Assembly: GCF_020906515.1 (NCBI RefSeq)
Contig: NC_085850.1
Span: forward strand, 2,728,001-2,792,000
DNA length: 64,000 nt
Direction: 5' to 3'
Source: Vanrija pseudolonga
Taxonomy: Eukaryota; Basidiomycota; Tremellomycetes; Trichosporonales; Trichosporonaceae
The translations under genes and the position numbers were made by a program. Shown here one piece after another: positions 1 through 11,076 of the stretch. The notes under the pieces were generated by a model. The model had not been told where the DNA came from, did no database searches, and worked only from the letters and a program-made list of their open reading frames with translations. Each line of letters starts with the position of its first letter. The first letter of the stretch is position 1.

Positions 1-815
1 GTCTACTTCCACGGCGGGGCCTACGCCTTCGGGCATCCCCTCCAGTGGCCGTTCGCGTGGCTCCTAGCGAGCGAGCTGGGGGTTCCAGTCTACGGTACGT
101 ACGTTCCCTCACCCTCCTCCCACCCAAGCTGCAAGCTCACCCCACAGCGCCAAACTACCGTAAAGCCCTCACCCCCGACTCGGCCTTCCCCGCGCAGCTG
201 CTCGACGCGCTCGCGGGGTGGGAGTACGTCCTCGGCCTGGGCTACGCCGCTCACGAGGTGTCGCTGGTCGGCGAGAGCGCCGGCGGGCATCTATGCCTGC
301 AGCTCGCCCAGCTGCTCTCCGACGCCGGCCGGCCACTGCCCCGCGCGCTCGCGCTCTCCGGGCCGTGGTGCGACGCGACGTCCAGCAGCGATAGCTGTTC
401 GCGCAACTACGCGGCCGATTATCTTCCGCTCGTCGGCCGCCTCGCCGTGCCGTCCTACCTCCGCCACTATGTGCCAGAAGCCCTGGCCCACCGCTACGTC
501 TCGCCTGTGCGCGCCGTACCAGCAGACTGGGCGCCCCTGGCCAACGCTGGGACCAAGGTATATGTCCATGCTGGCGAGTGCGAGATCCTCGTCGATGAGG
601 TGCGCGCCACGGTCGCTGCTATGCGTGCCGGCGGCGTAGACGTCACGTACGTCGAGGAGACTGGCGGCCTGCACCAGTCCGCTGCTATGGCCTTCAGCGG
701 CAGCGACGCCTGGCCCACCTTCCGCGACGACGTCCGCCCCATCATCCTCGACACCGCCACTAGCACCACCCGCCCCCTCACCGCCACACCTAGCAGCACC
801 CAATCCGTACCCTAA
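1..815 (+). CDS. alpha/beta hydrolase (HSL-like esterase/lipase), 5' partial
   Basis: Carboxyl-terminal part of a serine esterase of the hormone-sensitive-lipase-like alpha/beta hydrolase group; the gene begins left of the window. Exon 1..94 opens in frame with the oxyanion-hole segment FHGGAYAFG. A GTACGT...CACAG intron at 95..147 joins it in frame to 148..815. The nucleophile elbow is GESAGG, the acid region is GECEILVDE (Glu where many members have Asp), and the likely catalytic His lies in GGLHQSA. No signal peptide or membrane segment is visible in the part present. Substrate cannot be predicted. The stop is only 75 bp from the stop of the convergent kinase gene, so the two 3' UTRs may overlap. 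Confidence 0.85.
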   Translation, partial: LLPRRGLRLRASPPVAVRVAPSERAGGSSLRYVRSLTLLPPKLQAHPTAPNYRKALTPDSAFPAQLLDALAGWEYVLGLGYAAHEVSLVGESAGGHLCLQLAQLLSDAGRPLPRALALSGPWCDATSSSDSCSRNYAADYLPLVGRLAVPSYLRHYVPEALAHRYVSPVRAVPADWAPLANAGTKVYVHAGECEILVDEVRATVAAMRAGGVDVTYVEETGGLHQSAAMAFSGSDAWPTFRDDVRPIILDTATSTTRPLTATPSSTQSVP

Positions 816-890
816 AACCCAGATATGCATAGAAAAGCGTGCCCAGTCGGCTCGCATAAAAAAAAACTCTAGTCCCATCTACTACTACAC

Positions 891-2755
891 CTACTCCTCG
901 TCCATTACGTCCTCAGCGGCACGGCCGCTGGGAAAGCTAAACTCGCGGAACAGGGATTCGTATGGGTCCTCGGTCGCGTCGTATGGCGTGCCGAAGATAC
1001 CCGGCAGTTCCGTCGGCCGCGGTGGCGGGTATCGTTGGAAGTTTTGAGAGTCGCCTGGGAGGTTGTGTCAGTCATTGTCCGTCGGAGTAGGACGTCCGCG
1101 CTAGCGTCGGCGTGGCAGGGGCGGGCGATCACTTAGGGGTCTCGTAGACCAGTGTAGCCCGCCACGACCATCGCCCTCCGCGCGCTATCCTTAATGAACT
1201 CACTCATGCTGCCGACCCGCGGCACAATCGGCGCTCCAATCTCCTTCCTCTCAAGCGATCCCCAGTCGACACCGGCAAACCACGGGTGGTTCATGACATC
1301 GCGTGCGCCGCCGCGCAAGTTGCCGAGACGCTTCGTTCGGTCCGCGGTCAACAGACCCCGAATCAAGTCCTTGGCGTACGGGTCGATGTGCGAAGGGAAC
1401 GCCACCTCGTTGCGCAGGATCTTCTCGTAGATGCCGAGCGGGTGGTCGTCAAAGAAGGGCGGGTAGCCTGCGAGCATCTCAAATGCCAGGATACCGAGCG
1501 CCCACCAGTCGACAGCCTTGCCGTGGCCTTGCGACAGGACAATCTCCGGCGCTAGGTACTCGGGAGTACCGCAAAGCGTGAAGGTTCGGTCCTCGACCAC
1601 CTTTGCAAATCCGAAATCAGCAATGCGGAGGTAGCCTGTCCGGTCGAGCAACAAATTCTCCGGCTTGAGGTCACGGTAGATGATATTGTTCGAGTGGAGG
1701 TAGTCGATCGCGAGGACAATGGACGCCAGGTAGAACCTCGTGACGTCGGCAGAGAAACGCCCCGCTCGTCGCAAGTGTGAGAACAATTCGCCACCGGGAA
1801 TGTAGGACAACAGCATGTAGACGTTGAGGTTGTCCTGGTATGTCGAGTAGAGCTCGACGATGAATGGATGCCGCACGCGCTCGAGGATCCGCCGCTCAGA
1901 GTTGATGTGCTCGACCTGCTTGAGGCGCACAATCTCAGACTTTCTCAGCACCTTCATGGCAAAGTGAGGCAGCTGTCCGTCGGCTTGTTGTGTCGACGCA
2001 GGGGACGGCGAATGCGGATCCGGCGACTGGTACAGGTGCGGGAAGATTGGGTGGTAGGCCGTCGGCCGGTAAGATGGCCTCTGGCGAACCAGTAAAACAC
2101 GTCCAAACGTGCCAGTGCCGAGCGTCTCGACAATCTCCCAGTCTTGCAACCGTGCTTGTCCGCGGTGTGGGTGCCAACCGTGAGGATAAATTCCTAGGCT
2201 TGATCCGCCTGCAGGGAACCGTCCCTGCCACTGTCCCGACGCCGAGCCCTCGATCACGCCCTCCATGCCGCCCCAGGAAGACGAAGCGTCCCACGCCGAG
2301 GGCGGCGTCGACATGAGCGACGCGGGTGGTGATAACGGCGCGGCTTGTCCTGGTGGAACGGGGACATAGTCTGTGTGTGTGGTGTAGTGGTGATCGGGAG
2401 TGAGATGATCAAGGGGCAGATCGGCGGCGATCGGCGGAGACAGCGAGCACGAATGGTTAGCGTCACGGCAATCGCGCATAGCCCGTCGGACTTGACACGG
2501 CGACTCACGACTAGGCTGAGCTAGCGGCGCAGGACGGCCGATCTGATGTCCGGTCGCGTGAACCGGTGCAGGCGGCTGTCGGAATGCGGCGTAGGGGTCG
2601 GCGGTGGGGTTGGCAGCCTGTGCAGCAGCCGCAGCCGCGGATGGAGGCTTCTGTGCTCCTAGCATGGCGACGCGCTCGTGGGGCAGCAAGAGCGACATGG
2701 GGTCGAGCTTGAACTTTGCCGGCTTTGCATTGCTGGTTGGCGCTGGCGTGTCCAT
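891..2755 (-). CDS. cAMP-dependent protein kinase catalytic subunit (PKA)
   Basis: AGC-family Ser/Thr kinase, the effector of cAMP signalling. Spliced model 2509..2755, 1204..2370, 891..1054, 525 aa. A long disordered N-terminus precedes the glycine loop GTGTFGRV (about residue 166), AMK, YRDLKPEN, DFG, the activation loop TFTLCGTPEY and APE. The 3' exon is needed to complete the family: it supplies the AGC C-tail, with GDSQNF-like residues, DPYESLF and the FREFSF hydrophobic motif. Without it the frame reads through the 149-nt intron 1055..1203 and ends early. The 138-nt intron 2371..2508 is in frame and has no stop, so a longer isoform (571 aa) is possible. About 33 residues are inserted between beta2 and beta3 compared with mammalian PKA. 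PKA is favoured over other AGC kinases by the C-tail and by the LCGTPEYLAPE segment. Confidence 0.93.
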
Positions 2756-5735
2756 GATGGGCTATGGTCCCAGTGGGACGACGCCGTTAGTAGGGGGGGT
2801 GGGGAATGTGGGTAAAGGGCAACGAGTCGTCGATGGACTTGTTGGAGAGATAAGTGTGTGCCGTGGTAATGAGGCGAGCGTCGAACTCGCGTCGTCGTCG
2901 ACGTCGTAGTTCTAGTTCGGCGTCAGATGGCCGTGTATGCGGGTGTGTGATGGGATCGAGGAACGACCAAGTGGCGTGTTGACGAAAGTGAGCCAGACTT
3001 TGGACGTCGTTCGCTCTCGTCGTCGTCCGTCGGCGGCGACGGTGGTATGCTATGCGTGCGCGCGCGCTTGATCCCGGACTTTTGGGCCCGCGGGCGACAG
3101 GAACGGCGGTAGGCGGTGAGTTCGGACGCGGTCGGTGTGACGCCGGAGTGTGGAGCTATGCGGAGCGGGCGGGGCGGGGGGGCGGGGCGGATCGCGGCTG
3201 TAGTCACGCAAGCGTGTTTGTGGAGAGAGAGGATGTGGGATGTGGTGTGTGTGATGGAGCAAGAGGAGTAAAAGATGTAGCGGATTGCGATGCACAATGG
3301 CAGCAGCAGCAGGCGGTCAGCAGCCTGCAGTCGTGTCTTGGTGCTGCTGGTCGATATTATTGCCGTTGGGACTGGTGTGTGGTATGGCAGGGAAGGGGTG
3401 TGTGTCTGGCGGCGTCGAGCGCCCAAAAGGGGACTAGGCAGAGTAAAGAGGGAAACACGAGCTGGATATCCTGAATCAAGGCGCATTTGGGGAGGCGCAA
3501 GTTGCACAGTGGCGTCAATCAGGGAAGAACGGGGGGGGGAAGACAGAGGAGGGGGCACGGCGGCAGACACCACCACTGGCAGCAGCAGCACGGTCAAGTC
3601 GACTCATCATCATTTCCGCCCCTTCCTTCCCCGTCCTACTGCTCAATGTCGTCGGCGTGTGGGTCCCTTCCCCTGGTGCCTTGTCCCTGGATGAGGAAAA
3701 AAGGAGCCCAGACCTGTCCCTGAGACGATTTGGGTCCAGCAGCTGCAGGCGGGCCATTTTTTGTCGGGAGAGATGTGCTAGGGTACTAGATTGTGTCCAG
3801 GACACGACGACACCTTTTTACCACTTGCCAGTTCAACATTGACCAGGGAGCACGCACGTAGAGCAACCAAGATCGAGGCAAGACGCAGCAAGCTCCTCGC
3901 CGGCGCCGGCGCCCGTACACGCCCGGTGCCTGTGCCGTTGACATATATCCAAAAGTCTAAAATTTACGCAACAGCGCAGAGGGAAGGGAGCCATATGCAA
4001 AGGTCGAGTCGGTCGAGATCGCGTCGACGACAAACCACGACACCACCACGCTCATGCTCCTTCCTGCAGCCTGTGCCTGAAGGAACACTGACTGTTGTCT
4101 CTGACACTCATCATCAGGACCAATTGATACCTTGATGTCATGATGGCCACGCCGTGGCCGTGGGCGCAGCCACAACCAGACAGGTGGCGCGTGGCGTGCC
4201 GTGGTGGCTCAACGTGGCTCGGCTGCATACGCGTGCAGGAGTGCAGTGCGTGCACCCCAACAAGCAGCGCACGCAGCAAGGCCAAGGCTGCTGGCCAAGG
4301 AGGCACGTACGCCACGGACGGCTTGCAGTCGCCGACGCGGCGTGCCGTTGGCGTGTTGTTTGGTCATTGCTGCTGCCGGCCGGCTGCCGCGACACACGCC
4401 GGCTTGCTGCTTCTGATGCTGCTGCTGCGCGCTGCGCCTGATGCCAGGCAGCCAGCCCCCTGCCCCTGCACCGCAGGGCCACCGCACATCGCAACTTGCA
4501 CATCGTGATGCGCGCGCCGCGGCGGCGGCGGAGGCGGCGGATTCGCGTCGGGCTGACTGGCGTGTCGGGGAGCGACGTGGCCGAGACCGAGGTCGGGCGG
4601 GCGGGGTATAACGACCTCGTCGGATTGTGGCACTGCGGCGACACCCACTGCGACAAGTATTAGGCCGATACGACGATGATGGCACGACCTAGCTGGCGTA
4701 TCTCGGCGAGCCAGCCATCAACGTGCGCAGCATCACGCACGCACGCACTCACGCACGTAGGCCAGCGGGAAGCTAAAAACGCAGTCTCAGATCTGCATTC
4801 ATTCATGGCGACGCACGCGCGTGTTGTGTTTCAGCGCGCGCTTCGCCGACCGAGTGAGAGACTCTGCGCACGCCACAGCCGCCGCTGCACACACCCACAC
4901 CGAGCCCACGGCCCGGATACAGACGTCGCCGCCGGGGGCGACTTCCGCCCGTGCGTACGTCTTGTTCGCCGACACCGAGATGCCGCATGCCGCAAGACAT
5001 GTCTGAGTGGCTGTGGCTGGGCGGCGCTAGCTGCCGACCGAGAGAGGTGGGCGTGGCGGGTCGGTCGGTCGGTCAGTCTGCCCCAAGCCGGGCACTGGCG
5101 GCGCTGGGCGCTGCAGATAATGGCGCGATGCTGTCGGCAGAGACTTGCCGAGAGTGATACTCACTCACTCCACGACGCCGAGGCTCAACGCCGCGCCGCG
5201 CGCCGCCGAGAGCCGTGAGCCGCGGCTCCTGCAGTCACAGTCGCCGTGGTGTATCGGCGTGATGCGAGACACTGTGCTGAGAGGCAAGACGGAAAGCACT
5301 CCCGAGGCGTTCACGGAGATGCGCTGACATGCTTGAGGGTGTGAAGTGACAGAGAGTGGGAGGCGGCCGGCGTTGGTGGTCATCGCCCGTGGCAGAGCTA
5401 GGCGTGGCGGAGGGCTGACGCTACACCATGGTGGCATGGGGTATGACCCATTCCCCCTCCTATCCAACTTCTTCCTATCCAACTTCTTCCCCTCACGCCT
5501 CTTTGCACCCATCGCATCATAGCAACACATCAGCGGCATACCGCACACCGCTGCATGTCGTTCGGAGCGCGGTGCCGTCGGCGCGGACATTGAGGGGCGG
5601 GGCGGGAGATATCCGGCGGACGGGGCGGCGAAATCCGACAACTCGTTCGTCGACAGCGCCGTGGCGAGGCATAAGAACGACTCTTGCGCGCTCCCTCTCT
5701 CCCCCAGCCTCCCCAACCCCACCCACGCATACACA
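2756..5735. other. gene-free 3 kb between PKA and RidA
   Basis: No ORF here has recognisable protein features or consistent splice junctions; the open frames look like GC-driven chance frames. The stretch holds the 5' regions of two divergent genes. It is rich in CA/GCAC simple sequence (for example about 4728..4765) and carries an exact tandem duplication of a 15-mer at 5461..5490. A long PKA leader or a noncoding transcript is possible but cannot be shown. Confidence 0.5.
5461..5490. repeat. two-copy 15-bp tandem repeat
   Basis: The unit TATCCAACTTCTTCC occurs twice back to back in pyrimidine-rich DNA about 250 bp upstream of the RidA start codon. It may be a promoter element or simple replication slippage. 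Confidence 0.7.
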
Positions 5736-6244
5736 ATGACGACCAGCACGAACCCCAACAAGACCCCCGTCCCCGCGGCAGGCAGCACCGCGATCTTCAC
5801 GCGCGTCATTCAGTCCGGCCCGCTCGTCTTCTTGGCGGGCCAGACGGGCAACGACCCCGCCACGGGCAAGCTCGTGCCCGGGGGCATCGTGCCCGAGACG
5901 GTGCAGGCGTTTGCGTCTATCAAGGAGACGCTGGCGCATGCTGGCTTGGGGCTGGAGGACTTGGTGTCTGTTACTATCTATGTGCGCGACTATCCTGAGA
6001 ACATTGCCGCGTTGAACGAGGTGCGTAGGGCTCGAGAGACGGACATGTGTGGACGGACAATGTGCTGACAAGCCGGCGCGCAGCTCTACCCCACCCTCTT
6101 CCCTGCCGGCGTGCCCCTCCCCGTCCGCACCGCCGTCGGCGTCGCTGCCCTCCCGCGTAACGCTGCGGCAGAGTACCAGGTTGTGAGTTCTTGTGGTGGT
6201 GGAGGGACGCTGATCGACCGCAGATCGCGGCTCGTCGCGAGTAG
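5736..6244 (+). CDS. RidA/YjgF/UK114 family enamine/imine deaminase
   Basis: Small trimer-forming enzyme that hydrolyses reactive enamine/imine intermediates released by PLP enzymes. Exons 5736..6020, 6084..6182 and 6224..6244 give 134 aa. The ATG at 5736 is used because the conserved fold starts with TPVPAAGS shortly after it; upstream in-frame codons encode unrelated sequence. Visible family features are GPLVFLAGQTG, the ENI..LNE helix, and the signature VRTAVGVAALP, whose Arg (about residue 110) binds the substrate carboxylate. Introns of 63 and 41 nt interrupt the C-terminal third. A CATAAG element lies about 70 bp upstream. There is no obvious mitochondrial presequence, so a cytosolic site is likely. 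Confidence 0.93.
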
Positions 6245-8327
6245 TGCGTTTGTAGCTATGCACAGTCTTGTATTGGAGTGAGGGAGGGGTGAAGTGACAT
6301 GGCAGGTGGGTTGGAGGCGGGGACGGGGAGGCGAGGCATGGTTGCATCCGAGTCTGTGACCCAGCTCTGGGAGTTGTGAGGCATCGCTGCCCACACCCAG
6401 CGCCAGGCCGGTGTCGTCCCTCGGTAGAGTCTACAAGGACGGTGGGGTAGTCTAGCGAGACGCACTGTGGCGTGTGCTGTATGCTGCGACGAGGCCAGGA
6501 GGGATCCTGGGGGTGCATCCCATGCTGCGGGCGTCAGGTTTGCTCCCCAAGGTTCGCAACACCTGACCAGCACCACTACCTGCGGTGTGAGGGTTGACTT
6601 GGGGACGCTTTTGGCAACGCACAGAGAACGCGAGCTCGGGTCGTCTTGCTGGTAGTTGGGGCATGAAGGTGGTGGTGGGCTGGTGAAGGAAGGTGGAGGA
6701 ACAAGATAGGACAAGAGGAGGAGATACATCTTGTGGGGCAGAGGAATACCTGCTCCCCACCCCCCCTCCCCCCGCAGCTGTGCCCCCTCCAAGCCGTGCG
6801 AGTCGACGCCAGCCATCGCTGACCAACCGCCACTCGGCATGCCGGCACGCCCGTGCGCGGCGTAGTGGTGAGGCCATGGAGCCGGCCGCAGCAAGCCGGT
6901 CGCAACATAGATGAGTGACGGTACAGGTCAGTGTAGTCAGCCTCGGTCAGTCGCTTCAGCGCGTGCCCAGGCATGGCATTACCGTCGCTCGTACCGCCGT
7001 GCCGACTAGGGACAGACCGCCAAAGGCTTGTCTTGCTGTGCCCTCCGCCGTGGGTGATCGCTCCAGGCCGTGTGGTGTGAGCTCAGCCCCGCCGGCATCA
7101 GCGCCGTGGTCACAGTCCAGTCGTTGGAAGTCAGCGGAGAGGCCTTCAGCATCGTGAGTTACTGCTCCGCGCCTGCTACTCGCGGCCTTCGGTGTTCGTT
7201 CGTCTCGCTTAACATCGCTGTGCACCTCCGTCGGGAGGAGTGAGTCTGCCGACGATCCTGCCGAAGAGCATGATCACGCTGCCGCCAGGAGAAGGCACTT
7301 GGGTATCGATATCTCATGCAGACAGACCGCAGCCGTCTCGGCGCCGGGGTTTTGTTTCTTGTCTATCGGGGGTTTGCGTCGAGCCGGCGCACCGATGGGC
7401 TATCTCGGGCCTGCGTGATGAGTCGGACATGCGAAGGTTAAGTGATTGCCGGTGAGACAGATCAGACCGAGAGAGCGGGCAGGCACTGCTGGAATCAAGC
7501 GCACAGTCGCGTCGGATGGGATGGCGACGAGACAAAGGACGCCGCGACGCCGTGGCGCCGGCGCCGGCGGCTGCTGCGGCTCGAGCACACACGCATGCAC
7601 CAGCGCAAGCACACATCTCACTCGTCTGGCTGTTTTATACTTTGTCTCCAACTCCCCATACCCCCCGTCACTGTCACACTTTACTCACAAGCATCATCTT
7701 ACCCTGTCACTGTGAACCTTGTTCGGAACGAGACGGAGGTATGGGTTGCGGCCGTGTCGAAACACCACCGTGGACCCCCCCCCCCCCCTGCAGTGCTGAC
7801 CTCTGACTTCAGGGCACCCCTTTGGGGGGTCATCGTCACTAACCTCGATGCACCTGACTGAGACTGCTCGTCGTAGTGCTCGTCTAGTGCTGGCAGTCCT
7901 TGCTGACCGGCATCCTGGCCGCACACCCCGTGACGTGACGTCAAACCTCTCGACCAGCCGTTTCGTACGTTTGTGCCGTAATGGTTGCAGCAACCCCCAG
8001 GTTTCGCCGGTGGGAGCCGAGAGCTGAGACACGCCCTTTTGAGTGAAGCACCAGAGAGAGCAGATTCGATCAAGACCTGCTCCTGCTGCGAGGAGAGAGC
8101 CCAGAGACACAGAGTGCAAAGAGACATCTCGTCGTCGCTGCTTCACCTTCACAACCGTTGCATAGGCACGCCGCCAGTGCCTCCACCCAGTTCTCATCTC
8201 ACACACACGCACCTCGTGGTCGCATCGCTCGCTGCTAGCCACCTCCTTGTGCTCGCTCTCGACAACACCTCTCATCCATCCACATCTTTTTTATCGGTGG
8301 TTTATCACACACGGATCCCAATCCACC
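6245..8327. other. gene-free 2.1 kb upstream of a disordered-protein gene
   Basis: Contains the 3' region of the RidA gene and the 5' region of the next + strand gene. Open frames on both strands lack domain features and credible splicing. A run of 14 C residues lies at 7775..7788. I see no RNA gene or repeat family. Confidence 0.5.
7775..7788 (+). repeat. C14 homopolymer run
   Basis: An uninterrupted run of 14 cytosines in noncoding DNA. Its exact length is a likely point of sequencing error or polymorphism. Confidence 0.8.
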
Positions 8328-10804
8328 ATGGGAGAGTCGAAATTGTCACCTGGCGGCGCAGGCCTCCAGTCCGGCGCCAACGTCCCATCGCCCGCAACCA
8401 CCATCGACCCCATCACCGGCAAGGCGCACGTCACGGCGACGGGCCTGACCCGCGCGCAGCTCGCGTCACAGCGTGCTGCCGCGGCCATCAACGGTACGCC
8501 GGCAAACGGCACTCAGCCGCCGCCGCCCAACGGTGTCTCCAAGGCTGTCGCCGGTGAGTGGTTCCACTTGATTGCCCGCTAACGGCTGCAGGAGTAAAGT
8601 CCAGCGCGCCTCACCTCCCCTCGTCGTCGTGGTCCGACGACATCAGCCGCGCATTCGACAGGATCAAAGTGGCCACGCCGACGATTGACGAGGACGAGGT
8701 GTCGACGTTTACACCGCAGACGTCTCTTCCCACCCGCTCCAAGGCTTCCGCCGCCGCGCCCTCGGCGTTCAAGGCGCCCAAACTCGCGCCCCCCTCTGCG
8801 CCATCAGACGGCACAGTAGTCTTCGCCCCTGGAACCCGCGCGCGGACAACAAAGAGGCTCAGCGTCAACACGGCCAATGGGCTGTTCACCGCATCGCTCG
8901 ACCCTGAGACCATGGTCTTCTTCATCGACGACGACACGGTGCTGCCGGGCGAGACGCCAAAGGCCAGCCCTGGTATTGGAGAGAGCAAGCGCATCGCTGT
9001 CCCGAGCTCATCGGGACAAGCGACGCCGCAGGCCAGCGGTGCTGATGGGAGCGGCCCAGCGAGCCCCGCAAGCGCCAACGGCGCGACGATCCACGCCGCG
9101 TCCAGGCTGCCAGCACCGACATCCGCAGCCGCGGCAATCCCCCAGGTTGCTGTTCAGCCACCGCCTGACGCTGTTGTTAGCATTGCGGGCGGTGCTGCGG
9201 ATCGGGACGTGCCGACCGGCAGTCCCATGAGCCCGAAGCGAGCGGGGATGGTCGGACGCCCGGCCATGGTCTCGCTCGGGGCCGTGGGTGGAGCCTCGGC
9301 GCTTCGCGAGCTCGCGGGGCTGAACACGGACGATGCGAATGCGCTGGCCGTCACGAGCGAGACCAGGCGCGGAGCGGAGCGAAGCTACACTTCGGCCTCC
9401 ACAACTGCTATCCACCATGGAGCCGAGGGCAAGCCGAACGAGAGGACATCACTTGGTGCTAGACCGGACGACGGTGACGGAGACAACACAACAGTTGACA
9501 CGGGCACTGTGTCCGGCGACGTCTCCCGGACCCAGACACCGGCCGGAGACAACTCTCTCCCCCAAACGCCCGCCTCGCTCGCCATTGCCAGCACGACGAA
9601 GCACGGGCTTGACCCAGCCGCGTCGACTGCGAGCATCACGGCCATCCGGAACGGCAGCGAGGGGAAGAACGTGTCGCACCCTGGCTCCCCAGTGAGCTCG
9701 ACGGCGCCGAGCCACGCAGCAGAGCCCAAGTCGCCTGTGCCGTCGACAACGCAGCCCGCGTCCACGTCGGACCCCAAGTCGCCGACGTCGCCCACCTCTG
9801 CCCTCTCCGCGCCATCAGCAAACGGCTCGAGCTCATCTGACCTTCGTACCCCCGGACACGCATACCGCGCCGTCGGCCACCCTGCGTCGCGTGGGCTACC
9901 GGGCACGACACGCGAAGTGGGGACCTATCCTGCGCCACAGTACGATGGCGAGGCGACCGCCGAGCTCGCCCACCACAACCAGAGTGGTGTTCTGCACAGC
10001 CTCGCCCAAAAGGTGTCAGACAAGGTGGAGGGAAAGAAGCCTGCCAAGGAGGCAGATGACGAGGCCAAGCACGATGAGGACACACCACCCGCCCTCCCCG
10101 AGAAGGACAGCCCAGTCAGCCCCGCGAGCCCAACCAGCGCGTCGAGCGGCGTTACTGGCGCGCCGTTGTCCACGCCGTCCAAGCTCGGCGACGTGCAGAG
10201 ACGCAAGCCAGTACCAGCGGCAGATGCCGAGCTGGCCAGGAGCAGTGGCAACTCGTCGCCTGATGGCCAACCGCCCGTCGTCGCGACGGTGCCCATCGCC
10301 GACACCGAGGCAGATGCCGAGGCCCAGACCCCTACCACCGCCAAGAAGACGAACGGCTTCTTCAACCGCTCCGCAGCCAACGAATCAACGACGCCGACGA
10401 CTCCTAAGTCACCCTCGAGCCCGTTGCAGAATGCCAGCGCGGCGTTTGCAGGCTTTGGCAGCGCACTCCGGCGGACAGCGAGCGGGACGCTGCTGAACAC
10501 GGGCGGCGGCACGAAAGAGCGGCCCATCATCTCGGACCCTCTGCCAGTGCCAGTTGACAAGGAGACGCCCGGGCGCCCGTCGGGTTCGTTCTTCCGGAGC
10601 CACAAGCGGTCAGAGAGCGCGGCGCCCAATCTCAACCCCAACGCCGAGGCGGCAGCGCGGCCGCCCACGTCCTTCTTCAACCACTCGCGCCAGGCCAGCG
10701 CAGCGAGCACGGGCAGTGCACGCAAGAAGGGCGGCATCTTCAACAAGCTCAAGGCCGACTTCAAGGTCATTGGCGGACGGATCAGGAACGAGGACAAGAA
10801 GTAG
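8328..10804 (+). CDS. hypothetical Ser/Pro/Ala-rich disordered protein with basic C-terminus
   Basis: Not recognised. Exons 8328..8553 and 8592..10804, joined by a 38-nt intron with a CTAAC branch motif, encode about 812 aa. Nearly the whole chain is low-complexity Ala/Ser/Pro/Thr with many SP and TP sites, suggesting a heavily phosphorylated disordered protein. The more ordered parts are near the N-terminus (SWSDDISRAFDRIKV and a segment around SLDPETMVFFIDDDTVLP) and at the C-terminus (KKGGIFNKLKADFKVIGG), which is basic and amphipathic and could bind membrane or a partner. Two segments about 195 nt apart repeat the pattern TAI-x2-G-x-EGK. No catalytic motif or membrane span is seen. A polyadenylation-like AATAAA lies about 100 nt after the stop. 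Confidence 0.8.
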
Positions 10805-10903
10805 TAGTAGCGGTGGCCCCGCAGGACAATGGGCCAAGCTGGGCGGCTGGGCGTGCGTGGCGCGGCGCGGCGAGGCGCGGGTTTGTACATCTATCTACCT
10901 TGT

Positions 10904-10909
10904 AATAAA
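10904..10909 (+). terminator. AATAAA polyadenylation-like signal
   Basis: AATAAA about 100 nt downstream of the stop of the 8328..10804 gene, in the gap before the convergent exonuclease gene. Suggestive only, since fungal signals are degenerate. Confidence 0.45.
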
Positions 10910-11076
10910 ATGATGACGGATGACGATGGCCGCGGGACCTGGGACATGGGGGTACAAAGGAAGGACAGGATGGGTACAAAGCGAACCTTGGAGGTTATAC
11001 ACAATGCTGGGTATCGCTGGGGCGGGCGTGGGATTGTTGTAGTGGGGGAATGGTGTGGGCGGTGCGTGGTGTTTGT

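Noticed and set aside
2923-3597. 224-codon open frame on the minus strand upstream of PKA
   Set aside because: Low-complexity Pro/Ser/Arg composition without motifs or splice structure; overlapping frames on the other strand are equally open.
7775-7788. C14 run as a possible recoding or slippage site
   Set aside because: It lies in noncoding DNA with no reading frame on either side.
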